Of a stretch of 64,000 bases of DNA, positions 33,611 through 44,031 are shown in pieces. The notes below the pieces were generated by a model. That model was not told where the DNA came from and did no database searches. It saw nothing but the letters and a program-made list of their open reading frames with translations. The stretch is taken from the NCBI GenBank assembly GCA_030765065.1, contig CM060985.1, positions 177,756,096-177,820,095 on the forward strand. Direction: 5' to 3'. The translations under genes were made by a program, and so were the position numbers. Source of the DNA: Deroplatys truncata. Lineage: Eukaryota; Arthropoda; Insecta; Mantodea; Mantidae. Position 1 is the first letter of the stretch. Every line of letters begins with the position of its first letter.

Positions 33611-34545
33611 CTCTTTTTACTTTCTCTACTACGTACAGTAAGTAGGGAAAGTATTGTATTCCACCCAAAAATTCGATATGGAGATTTCACAGGAAATACA
33701 TGTTTTGAGGTGCGCTGAATGCATATAAAGCATTTTCGGAAACATGCCTGTGTGTGTGTGTGACTGTAAATAGCATAACTCAGAAACGAACAGCCGGATA
33801 AACACCAAACTTGGTATTTAGGTTCAGTATCTTCCAGAGATGCGACACGAAGGTTTTCAAGAAAATCTCCCCACCCCAGATTACCCTTTACATGGAACAT
33901 TTTTCTAAAATTTTTATTTTCTCAAAAATGGCTCTAATGATTTTGATTAAAACATCATATGTTTAAGATATTTTCATGACAAATGAAATGAATATCTCGA
34001 GTTTTCTGGGAATGCCTCCAAAAGTATTCTTCATTGTGAACGACTTTTGCATAACTGGCAAACCATAAGAGATAGACAAAATTTTGCTACAAAACATGTA
34101 GATTGCGTTAAAATACACAATTTATGTCATATACATTTTTTTGTTGTTGAGTGAACCATTTCCGAGATATTGCTTGTTATTAAATACTTATTTTCTAAAA
34201 TGAGAATTCGTTATTAATTTTTTTGTCTTGGATATGCAAAGAGTATTAATCTGTGGCAAAGAGAATGGTGCTGCACACAGCAACCAGCTATTAAGAGATA
34301 TGTATGTGCTTAAGGATAATGTATTTCTATATTGCCCTTGCAATTACAAAACAAGGGGAACATAGTACGCCTTAAGCGATAGTAAAATATTTTTAGAACT
34401 GGTCGCTATGTGTAAAATATAATTCTCGTTGCATGTCTAAACATCGTTTCTGCAAATGTTTATTTCGGTTAATATGAAATAGATGAAGAATAAGAGTTTG
34501 TACAGGAGTAGGGAAAGTCATGTGAGAGTAGCACATCTGATTTTT
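33611..34545 (-). repeat. Family A repeat, complete, fold-back subtype
   Basis: It runs from TACTTTCTCTACTACGTACA to GGAAAGTCATGTGAGAGTAG then CACATCTGATTTTTT. At 34255-34440 it has the internal palindrome seen at 2880-3045 (CAGCAACCAGCTATTAAG ... CTGGTCGCTATGTG). Confidence 0.85.
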
Positions 34546-34655
34546 TGTTTACTGGAGTGGTTTCAAAACGTATATTACCAGTGAAATCTCTTTAGCAATT
34601 ATTTTGTGGAATACATTACTTCCCTACTTACTATAGGTACGTAATTGACGAAGTA
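34546..34655 (+). repeat. Family A right-end fragment
   Basis: ACGTATATTACCAGTGAAAT, TTTTGTGGAATACATTACTTCC split as TTTTGTGGAATACATTAC, and CTACTTACTATAGGTACG. Confidence 0.55.
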
Positions 34656-35205
34656 AGAACAAGCAAATAGTGCTATAATGCTATTCTTGCAGTATTGGTG
34701 TGTGCAACATAAACACAGCAGCTTAACGTTGGTACGCAGGTGTATGTGAACCCTACTGCGGGGTCAATACAACTTCTGAAACTTACGGCACCATAAACAA
34801 GAGCTTACATAAAGGCAAAGTGCCACTTTTTTGCTTCCTCTCGTGTAAGGAGAGCATGTGAGGGAACTGCATGGAAATAAAAATTCAAGCAGATAGAATT
34901 AGTCTGTAAATCCCAGTTCTTAAGCAAACTATTACGCGCCTTTATTTATCTCATTGGTAAATAAAACATACATCAGCATTAAATTCTATTAGGGTAGACA
35001 GTGAATCACATATTTTGTTTTTAATTAAAATATATACGACTCTAAGCATAGCATTTTTATAGACATATTTAAGTGACACTTACCCTAAAGTGTTTTCTTT
35101 TTACTCTCAGGTAACTGCCTGTAAATGAGGTAAAATCTAGTTACTGTAAATCGTTTTTACCCAACTAGTGGGGATAAATTGGTCCAGTGGTCAAGGCCAA
35201 TCGGA
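34656..35205. other. Unassigned sequence
   Basis: 550 bp, nothing recognised. Confidence 0.35.
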
Positions 35206-35800
35206 CTAACACTTTTACTGTTTCCACCACGCGCATAGTACGTAGAGAAGGTGTAGCATTCAACCACCCAAAAATTCGATACCGAGATTTTATCGGAAAT
35301 ATACGTTTCGATACCCTGAACCAAAAGCAATTTTTAGAGAAAAGGTCCCTCCGTCTATGACTGTAAAGAGCATAACTCAAAAACGAGAAGGCGGATAAAC
35401 ATAAAACTTGGTGTTTAACTCCAGTACCTTCCAAAACTGTCGTCTTCCGTGGTGTACTGGTAACCATGCCAGCCACTAGTACCTGAGGTCGCGGTTTCAA
35501 ACCCTGCGGAGGGCGATGGATTTTTTCGGGCGTAAAAATCCTTACCATGGCTTTTTTCGGAAGGTAAGCAAAGCTGGTCCCGTGTCGTAGATTTAGGCAC
35601 GTAAAACAACCTCAAGCCTGATAAAGACGCCTGTGAGTAAATTTACCAGCCTTTCATACCCAATATAGAATGGGACGCTATGAACCACAGCAGTTAAAGA
35701 GCGTCCATAAATAAAACTCAATTCAATTCCTTCCAAAACTGCGACACGAAGATTTGCAAGACAATCCCTCAACCGTCAACTAAACTTTACATGGAATAAG
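35206..35800 (-). repeat. Old family A copy split by a SINE
   Basis: 35206-35439 and 35729-35800 are one diverged copy (GTTTCCACCACGCGCATAGT ... TACATGGAATAAG). It is interrupted by SINE family 1 at CCTTCCAAAACTG. Confidence 0.75.
35440..35728 (+). repeat. SINE family 1, copy 2 (full length)
   Basis: 289 bp bounded by a perfect 13-bp duplication CCTTCCAAAACTG (35427-35439 and 35729-35741). The tRNA-like head has CCGTGGTGTACTGGTAACCA and the box-B-like GGTTTCAAACCC. The tail is CATAAATAAAACTCAATTC. This is the reference copy for the family. Confidence 0.93.
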
Positions 35801-36230
35801 TACGAAGGCTTTCACGGCCGGAGTTAATCGATAAAACATTAAAATCTTCCGGGCTGGAAGGCCGTGGTCTAAGGGTAAAATTACTAGTACCCGACGTTTC
35901 GGTCAACTCTGTGGTTGCTATCTTCAAGAGTGTAACACCCAGGACAGCTTGATAACGGCTGCCAACTAGCCTTTTGGGGGGGGGGGAACGGGAATAAAGG
36001 TATAAAGGAAAACAAGATATAAGGCGTATTTGGAAGGAAAAAGGAAGAGGAAGAGAAAGGGTTTGTTCTGAGGTGGCTCTATATATTGGGCCATGTTGGT
36101 GGTTGTGGTGGCCGGTACAGCTTGCGCAACCGGCGGATAGTGGGTAACTATGGCATGTTGCGGAGTTCTCCGCGGTGCAGGCTAGGTTACTGCCATGACC
36201 GAGGCCCTGACAGCGACCTAACAATCACTG
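35801..36230 (-). mobile_element. Penelope-like LTR-type region
   Basis: The minus strand reads GAGTTGACCGAAACGTCGGG and then CGGCCTTCCAGCCCGGAAGA. In one frame this gives TTELTETSGTSNFTLRPRPS and SPEDFNV, a phrase I recognise as recurrent at the ends of arthropod Penelope-like elements. A TATA-like CCAATATATAGAGCCACC lies at about 36075-36092 and a G-run at 35974-35983. The region may carry a hammerhead-like fold (see findings). It lies downstream, in the minus direction, of the gag-like pseudogene. Confidence 0.5.
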
Positions 36231-36392
36231 GTGACTTTCATGGTGAATGGTGGTTGTGAGGTCATGTGGTGGCGTTGTGGAGTGTTCATCTGCGGCGTCT
36301 GTTGTGTTGAGCAGGCTGTTGCAGAACATGTTGCTCTAGGAAATTGCGGATCAGAACATAGCTTTCCTCCAGCTGTGATGGTTGTCCTGTAG

Positions 36393-37534
36393 TTAGCGGA
36401 GGCTGTTGGCGATGTCAGTGGTGGCGCGTAGTTGTTGTTCCTTCATGCTGGCGATTGAAGCCTCAATGGCCGTCAACCGCTCGGCTCTGTCGTCGGTGTT
36501 GTCGGTCGTGTTCTCCTCTTCTAGGTAACTTTCAATACGATACAGCTTGCGCTGTATCGATGGGAGCAGATCTGGGTCGTCGTAGTGAGAGAGTTCCTGT
36601 ATTGAAGCTTTCAACCTATTACGGCTTCCTGTGGCGGTGGCGTAGGTTCTGTTCGTGGTGCGTTGCTTGGCTTCGATGCCTGCAAACCGCCGGTTGGCGG
36701 CCTGCCGAGGCGCTTCCAGTTTTTGGTTAAGTTGTGAGGCTGCTAGTAGTTGAGTGATCGATGCTTCTATTGCTGTCAGAGTAGTGGCTGTGGTCGTGGT
36801 GGTGATGTTTCTCTCCCGGCGTGAGCGGGAAGCCTGAGGTGGAGCGTCTTGTGTCAGTTGTGGTGCCGCCCTCCCTGGGTAGAGTGGGCAGCAAGCTTGG
36901 CCGGTGAAGTGATCCAGCCTGCTGCAGGTGGCGCAGAATCTTCTTCGTCGAGAAAGATCATGCTGCTTGCAGGCTGTAGTCAAGGCCGGAGAGCCACAGT
37001 AGTGGTAGCGTGCAGGGTTACTCCAGTGTGCCGCCGAGTGCCCATACTGGCAGCAGCGACGGCACGGTGGTGTCCAGTTTGTGCGGCTGGCTTCAAATCA
37101 TATTGTGTTACCAAGTAGCTCCACGTCCGTTTGAAGAGCTGCGTCGTATTGCGCATTGTTGAGGAAAACAAGGCGCACCAGTGGAGACGGTCCATTCCTT
37201 GAAACAATCCTGTTTGCCTTTACCATTGAAGGCCAGCGTTGTTGGAGTTGTTCAGGTTCCTCTGTACCCCGACCGTAACGGCACTGTAGCGGCCGCCTTG
37301 GTCGGGGGTGTTGTCAGGGGGGTCACCCGAGATGTCGGTAGAGGTGATCTTGCGTCGATTGGGCGCTGTCTGCGCCGGCGGTGAAGTTTGGTGGAGCTGC
37401 GTTGGCGGTCCCTGTTGCCGGTGCCGGGGTGGTGTCGCTGGCGGCAGGTGACGAAGGTCTGGCCGAGCTGTGATGCGACGGCTGGTTGGTGGTTTCATGC
37501 CGGTCTGGGCTAGGTTCCTCTCTAGCGTTCATGT
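36393..37534 (-). pseudogene. gag-like ORF1 protein, second copy, frameshifted
   Basis: From MNAREEPSPDRHETTNQPSH near 37534 it has a Pro/Ala/Ser-rich start. It then reads YSAVTVGV and, after a frameshift, SRNGPSPLVRLVFLNNAQYD, matching the 1-1212 copy. An in-frame stop follows at NTI. The first knuckle reads CRRCCQYGHSAAHW, with the last Cys replaced by Trp. The second region is YHYCGSPALTTAC. The third, FCATCSRLDHFTGQACC, is intact. The last frame, 36393-36983, is open for 196 codons with a coiled-coil-like tail ending DIANSLR. Clearly the same family as the window-edge copy but inactivated. No reverse transcriptase follows; a Penelope-like LTR-type region does. Confidence 0.8.
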
Positions 37535-37743
37535 GTCCACAGTAAGCTATAGACATTAATGACCGATAGGGATATATAGGTCCTCGCTCCATCGATGAGT
37601 TCCGTTGCCAAGATCGTGTAGCGGAGCGGGCACGGGGTTTCCTTCGTCCCATCTCTCGAGCAAAGACCGAAGACCGCGAACTAGGCATGAGATATTCCAC
37701 AATTTATAGCTCACCTCAAGGTCAAAACTGCCACAGTGGGTCT

Positions 37744-38400
37744 TCAGTGACGTGTCATCGCTGGTATCCACGTGCGATTGAGCTTAAATTTTTCCTTCTT
37801 TTTATTAATGTTGTTGGAGTGTTTATAAATTTCAATTGCTTCTCTATGGAGTCTAGCGTGATAATATTTTGTTGAAGATAGTACTTGCGTGTCTTCATAT
37901 AGGATACGATGACCTATAGTAACAAAGTGTTCAGCGACTGCAGACTTATCTGTTTGAGCAAGGCGACAATGTCGTTTATGCTCTGTTATTCGGGTATTTA
38001 TACTACGTTTTGTTGTTCCGATATAAACAGAGCCGCATGTGCAAGGTACTCCATATATCCCTGGAACACATAAGGGGTCTCTCTTGTCTTTGGCAGATTT
38101 TGAAGTTTGTTGAATTTTTCTGGTTGGTTTATATATTGTATTTATTTTGTGCTTTTTAAGTATTTTTCCAATGCGGTCTGTGACGTTCTTGACATAAGGT
38201 AAGAAGACTTTTCCCTTATATGTAGATACTTCGTGGCCTTGACGTGATATCTTGTTAGGGTGAATTGCTCTGTTAAAATCTTTGTTCGTAAATCCGTTTT
38301 GTAACATAGCCAGCCTAAGATGCTGTATCTCATCACTTAAGTATTGCCCTGTGCAAATACGTTTGGCTCGGTCCACTAGGGATTTGATTATTCCTCTCTT
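37744..38400 (-). pseudogene. Penelope-like element, RT tail plus GIY-YIG endonuclease
   Basis: 210 codons are open (38376-37744), with KRGIIKSLVDRAKRICTG continuing upstream to about 38400. Residues 1-120 are the linker after the reverse transcriptase (HEVSTYKGKVFLPYVKNVTD, RIGKILKKH). GIY-YIG follows: CVPGIYGVPCTCGSVYIGTT, KRSINTRITEHKRHCRL, SAVAEHFVTIGH, HARLHREAIEIYKHSNNINK, and FKLNRTW near the end. The key Tyr pair, the Arg of RITEHK and the Glu of REAIEI are all present, so this domain looks unbroken. The reverse transcriptase is cut off where a young family A copy begins (38403) and does not resume beyond it, so the element is inactive. Confidence 0.88.
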
Positions 38401-38402
38401 TT

Positions 38403-39270
38403 GTTACTTTCTCTACTACGTATAGTAAGTAGGGGAAGTATTGCATTACACCCAAAAATTCGATACCGAGATTTAACTGGAAATATATGTTTTGAGACCT
38501 CCTGGATTCAAAAAAAGCATTTTTGGAAACATGTCCGTGTGTGTGTGTGTGTGTATGTGTGTGTGTGTCTGTGTGTCTGAGAACAGCATAACTCAAAAAC
38601 GAACAGTCGGATAAGCACCAAACTTGGTATTTAGGTTTAGTATCTTCCAGAAATGCGACACGAAGGTTTTCAAGAAAATCCCCCCCACCCCAGACTACCC
38701 TTTACATGGAAGATTTTTCGAAAATTTTAATTTTCTCAAAAATGGCTCCAACAATTTTGATGAAAATATCATATGTTTAAGATAATGTCATGATAAATGA
38801 AACATATATCTCGAATTTTCTGGGAATGTCTCCAAAGGTATTCTTCATTGTGAACGACTTTTGCTTAACTGGTTATCCATAAGAGATAGACAAAATTTTA
38901 CTACACAAAAAATGTAGATCGCGTTAAAATACACAACTTATGTCATACACATTTCCTTTGTTGAGTGAACCGTTTTCGAGATATTGCTTGTTATTTCCTT
39001 AAATTTTCCAATACTTATACTTTTTCTCAAATTCGTTATTCATTATTTTTATGTCCTGGACATGCAAAGAGAATGGAATGCGCCACATACCAACCAGCGT
39101 TAAAACATTTGACTATCGCTTAAAAGCTACCATATTCCCCTTGAATCTACAAGAAAATTAGCAATAAGATTAACATCTCGATTAACATGAAGCTAATGGA
39201 GAATAAGCCTTTGTAAAAATAGTTTGTACAAGAGTAGAGAAAGTCATGTGAGTGTAACACATCAGATTTT
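38403..39270 (-). repeat. Family A repeat, complete, young
   Basis: It runs from TTACTTTCTCTACTACGTAT to GTAACACATCAGATTTTT. The TG tract is at 38537-38577. It lies at the broken end of the Penelope-like ORF. Confidence 0.9.
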
Positions 39271-40849
39271 TGTATATTGGAGAGTTCTGTAGTTTTTCAA
39301 ATGTTTCTCGCGATGCCATGGAAACAGTATGGAATTTTGAGGCCAGCGTATAGCGTCCAGTTCTAAAATTTTGACTATCGCTGTGCCCTTTTGTATCTAT
39401 AATAAAATGTTAATGTAACTATTTCCGGAGAAGTTTTAAAGTGAATTCGATAGAAAAATAAACTTTCGTAAGAATAATTTACGTACTTACTAATAAGCGA
39501 TAGAGGGTAGGGAAAGCCATGTGAATGTAGCACATCAAACTTTTGCTCTATATTCATACGCATAACGTTGGTATCAAGAACTGATGTGTTTGATTTAAAA
39601 AATTTCCTTCCCACAAGTAAGAATTTTGTACTTTGTTCTCACCAACACATCTTGCCTGGTACCATTTTGTTATTTTGTTTTCACGAAATCAAATCGCTTA
39701 GTTTTCCTGGCGAAGGAACACTACCCCTAACATTAAAAAAACCACAAATCGTGACATTTTGTTATTCTTCATCACAAAACACCACCTATTGGTTATTTGT
39801 TTCCCTTAAAAGCGTGTTCTGTTTGGGCCAAAGTGCTTCCTTGAATATGTTACGGGAATAACGAGAGAATCGGCTTTTGTTTTCTGTGCTGAAGGTTTAA
39901 CCTGTTCCTTTTTGTTTTCTCTGCCACGTACATAATAGGTAGAGGAGGTGTTGTATTCCACACAAAAATTTGACACCGACTTTCAGCGGAAATACATGTT
40001 TTAAGCCCCCTTGAATCACAAGAAGATCAGTTCTAGAAAAAGATCAACGCGCGTGTGCGTGTGTGTGAGACTTTGAACTGCCTAAGTCAAAAGCCGAAAG
40101 TCGGATAAATATAAAAGTTAGTTTTTAGGTTTACTACTTCCGGAAGCTGCGACAAAGAAGACTTTTAAAGAATTCCCTACTTCAACTACCGTTTACATGG
40201 TACATTTTTCGAAATTATTTATTTTATAAAAATGGTAGTATCGATTTTGACTAAAATACCATACCTGTATGGAAGATATTCACATGAAAAATGGAATGTA
40301 TGTCTTGAATTTTGTAGTAACAGTCTAAGACGTTCCAGTTCATTCGGACGGAATTTTGTATAATCTTATACAGGGTAATTCAAAAGTATCTTAACATTTT
40401 TCTGATATCGCTAATACATGGATTTCTTTTATAGTTAGTTGATTTGAAGGAATGCCCATCGTAGACGAAAGAATAGCAGTCGTTTCGGTTCGAATGCATG
40501 GAATGACAGGTCCGGCAAGATTTTCAGAGAAAATTCAGGAAACCGGGACCCAGATGTAAGTTATCACAGGTCTGATGAACAAATCCCAACGAAATGACGA
40601 TGATGCAGATGAGAAGCGTTCGGAGAGATCGGCTGCAACACCACGTACAGCATGCCATCACACGAAGTCCCACTGCCTCTGACCTCAGGGTGAGTACGAG
40701 TGGCGACCCCGAGGTACCTGAGCCACCCAGTGTTTGGGGTATAACCAGTCCACCCTGTCTCCTGGGGTCAGAAATAAGGAGACCTGGTCCTCCAGGTTGG
40801 GGTTTAAGCATGGGGCTCTCAACCACACTTGTAAAACCCTTGTTTAGAC

Positions 40850-41430
40850 GGATGGTTTGTTGTTGGCAACTTGGAATGTTCGAACTGTTATAACCTGCAA
40901 AAATGAAAGAAGTGGCAAATAACTCTCAAGGTATTGTGTGGAGTGTAGTGTTGCAAGAAAAAGTGGAGTGGAAAAGGAAGAATAAATAAACAGGATTACA
41001 CATTATTGTATGTGGTCAACTGAGCCTGGGCTACACAAGATAGGATTTATTATCACAAAGGGAATAAAGAAGAGCCAAATAGAGTTGGACCCAGTTAATG
41101 AAGGATAGTGTAAAATAGACTTAAGGTCCAATTTCGAAATGTGACTATGGTTTCTGTGTCCGCATCTGTGGAGGAAAGGGCGAGTTGACAAGGAAGAGTT
41201 TTCGTGAGAGTTTGGAAGGAGAGTGTGGTGAAGGAGTTTAAGGATACGTTGATGTTCTTGGGTGATTTTGGTGCTGGAGTGGCGGGGAGGCAAGTGTTGC
41301 ATGAACTAGGTGTCGAGGTTGGTGCCTTGCATGCACAGTTTGTGATTGGAATTAATTGGATTATTAAGGAAGGACGTTTCTCGTGTGTTATTGGTTTTAT
41401 AACTGTGTAGAATTGCATTTTACTTTTAAA
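40850..41430 (+). pseudogene. AP-endonuclease domain of a non-LTR retrotransposon, remnant
   Basis: Broken frames give LATWNVRTVITCKNERSGK near 40862-40920, WSTEPGLHKIGFIITKGIKK at 41012-41070, and MFLGDFGAGVAGRQVLHELG at 41250-41305. TWNVR and LGDFNA-VG are conserved motifs of the APE domain in RTE/CR1-like elements; here the Asn of GDFN is Gly. The GC-rich block 40660-40850 upstream (DPEVPEPPSVWGI, GWGLSMGLSTT) may be its leader. It lies wholly inside the TIR transposon, so it inserted there. Confidence 0.6.
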
Positions 41431-41734
41431 TTTGCTCAGGGTGAGTTCTTATTTGCCATATTCTGTGAGATTTCTATTGGTAAAGTTTTGCATTTGTTGA
41501 TTTACTATTTCTATTTTTGTAATCCTGGTGTTTCTCTCTGTGAATGGTCTGATTGTATTGGTTTTGTACCAGAATGTGGTTATCTATATAACCAGAGCTG
41601 CTTCTGTAATCTGAGTTGCTTAACTTGTTCTTGTTTTTATTGTATTAATGTACTGACTTGAATAAATTTATAGCCAGCTGATGACCGCAGTTTTGTGCCA
41701 CTCACACCGTTATTACTACTATCCACACTTTTAC

Positions 41735-42496
41735 TAGAAGACTGAGCAGGGACCTTGATATTTCACAAATCACTGTATGACATATCTTATGCTGTACCCT
41801 GAAGATACCTACTCCGGTCTAACATCCAGACACTGCACAAGCTGCAACCTGAGGTTTTCGCAGCTCGACAAGCTATGTGGTTTGACTTGTTACCGCAGTC
41901 GAAAATGAAAACTGATGAGCAATGTGCCGTTTAGTGATGAAACAATATACATGTGGTCACGTGAACATTTGTAGGATTTGGGCAGAATAACAGCCAAATA
42001 TGATCCAAGACCGGCAACGGGCCTCATCAAACGTAAATATCTGGGTGGGGATGAAGAAAACAAACATTTACGGGCCTTTTATGTTCGCAGAGCGATTAAT
42101 TACATGGAATACCTACTTTGACACGGTACAACAATTTTGGCACCGCAGGTGGAAGAGGATGGAATAACAAACAACGTTAATTTCCAGCAAGATGGGGCAC
42201 CAATTCATTTTGTCTTAATTATAAGAGAATACCCCAATTGCTGCTATCCAAAAAACAGGTGGATTGGTCCTGGCTAACAGAGAATCTTGTCACCCTGCTT
42301 TCCAGACCTTATGCCCTTAGACTTGTTCTTCAGGAAGTTAATTAAATATAAGGTGTATCTAACACGGATCAGTACCCTAACAGCAGCAGCATCAGACGAG
42401 GTCGGGCCTGCTATGCTGAACAAAGTGTTCCTGTCTATGGAACAAAGTTGGAGGCTCTGCCAAGACTTAGAGGGCAACCATATTGAAATGCACTAA
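41735..42496 (+). pseudogene. Tc-like transposase, degraded
   Basis: Fragments: LDISQITV near 41756 (helix-turn-helix), then weak matches around the first acid near 41930, FQQDGAPIHFVLIIREYPNC at 42183-42242 (second acid), RWIGPG, and SPCFPDLMPLDLFFRKLIKY near 42290-42345 (third acid in PDLMPLD), ending HIEMH. This is the arthropod transposase type whose core ends SPDLTPLDFFLWG and whose tail has GGHIE. At least five frameshifts or stops. It belongs to the TIR element that encloses it. Confidence 0.75.
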
Positions 42497-44031
42497 ATGT
42501 AGTATTTTGTATAGCATGTTTCTGAAGTACAGGAACTTTATCAATTAAATGTCTTTTTCACTAACATGTCAAGAGACTTTTGAATCACCCTGTATAACCG
42601 GTAAACGTTAAGCGACGGGAGATAAACGTATTAGGTACACTAAAACGGACAATTTATTTAAAATAACTTTTTGTAGCCTTAGCCATTTCCAATATACTTC
42701 TTATTAATAGCTCAAATTCTTCAAAACTCAGCCATTCTTTGAAGTCATGTCTATTTTCAGTTGTTTATTTCGAAGTCATGGAAACGGTATGGAATTTTAA
42801 GGCAGCATATAGCGTCCATTTCTTAAACACTCGACTATCGCCATTCCTGTATTTATAACCAAATATGTAATGCAGACATTTTCGGAAATATTTATATCGA
42901 TTAAAATGAAGTAGTTAAAAAAATATTCTTTCATATAACTAACTTGTATATCTTGTAATAAGCTATACCCTGGCCTTAAAATATCATACATCGCGAGAAA
43001 GAACTCAAAATGGACAGGACTTTAAAATCAATTGAAATAACTTTGTTTTTAAAGGAAGTCTGAATTTTGTATCTAATACGTCGCCTTCTATGCTTATCAT
43101 TTACCAGCTATACAAGAATGTAAGAAATTCCTTCCGAATGAAGGGCACTTGACAGGCTATTCCTAAAAATTCAAGATATACATTCTATTTGCCATCCGGA
43201 TATCTTAAATATATGGAAATTTAATCAACATCGTAAAAACCAGTTTTTTATAAAAATAAAAAATGATGAACATTTTCTTTATGAAGGGTAGTTTGGACTG
43301 AAGGATTATCTTGAAAATATTCCTTTCGTAGCTTTGAAAGTTACTGAAACTAGATATAAAGTTTGTATTTATCCGCCTTTTCGTTTTTGAGTTTTGTTGT
43401 TCAGACGCGCAGAAACGCACAAGTACTGTCCTTTTTATAAACATTATTCCTTTTTGGGTTTAGGCAGCCTCAAAATATGTATTTCCGGTAAATTATCGAA
43501 ATGTTGGGTGAAATACAATACAATACAATATTTTCTCCGCAGCGAAATTAAAAATAAATAAATGTGAATATTTTATTTCATATAGGTATACAGAGTGGAC
43601 CATTTAAGTTGAGACTGTAAAATATATCCAAAACTATGCGTTCTAGAAAAACGTGTCTTTTATAAAAGCTGATTGATATTATGGGGGAAAATGAATGCCA
43701 TTAGTTGTGTTTTATTTGGAAGACGCTGTGATGGTCATTTTAGGCTCAATTTGACTTCTTTAAATGGGAAAATACTTTGATTTCTCACTTCTCATAAAAA
43801 ACTAAACAGTATTTGTGTAAAGCAGTGTGCAGTTGTACTTACACCAACGTAAGTAAGAACGAAATTTCTGAATGGCTGTTTACGAAGAGCGTAATGAATG
43901 GTTCCACTATCCATGCACGGTCATTTGAGGATCAAGTTACGTTTCGTAATTGGAAACCTACATTTTTATTTTTTTCCTTATTCCTTATCACAAAATAAAA
44001 ACCTTTATAAACCATTTTCTAATGACAAAAC

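Larger units (their letters stand above)
40371..42592 (+). mobile_element. Tc/mariner-type DNA transposon with 30-bp TIRs, 2222 bp
   Basis: The left end CAGGGTAATTCAAAAGTATC and the inverted right end CAGGGTGATTCAAAAGTCTC continue to 30 bp with 26 identities. TA flanks both sides (40369-40370, 42593-42594), and the outer sequence joins into a normal family A reading (AATCTTA-TA-ACCGG). It contains a degraded transposase (N-terminal part near 40450-40560, rest at 41735-42496) and, between them, an unrelated non-LTR fragment. Confidence 0.88.
39900..43590 (-). repeat. Old family A sequence within the duplication
   Basis: 39905-40370 and 42593-43000 are a diverged minus-oriented copy (TTTTCTCTGCCACGTACATA ... 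AACCGGTAAACGTTAAG) split by the TIR transposon. 43000-43560 is mostly plus-oriented old family A. Confidence 0.6.

Noticed and set aside
36455-37118. Plus-strand frames opposite the gag-like pseudogene
   Set aside because: The minus-strand frame has zinc knuckles and matches the 1-1212 copy. The plus-strand frames are GC-rich shadows.
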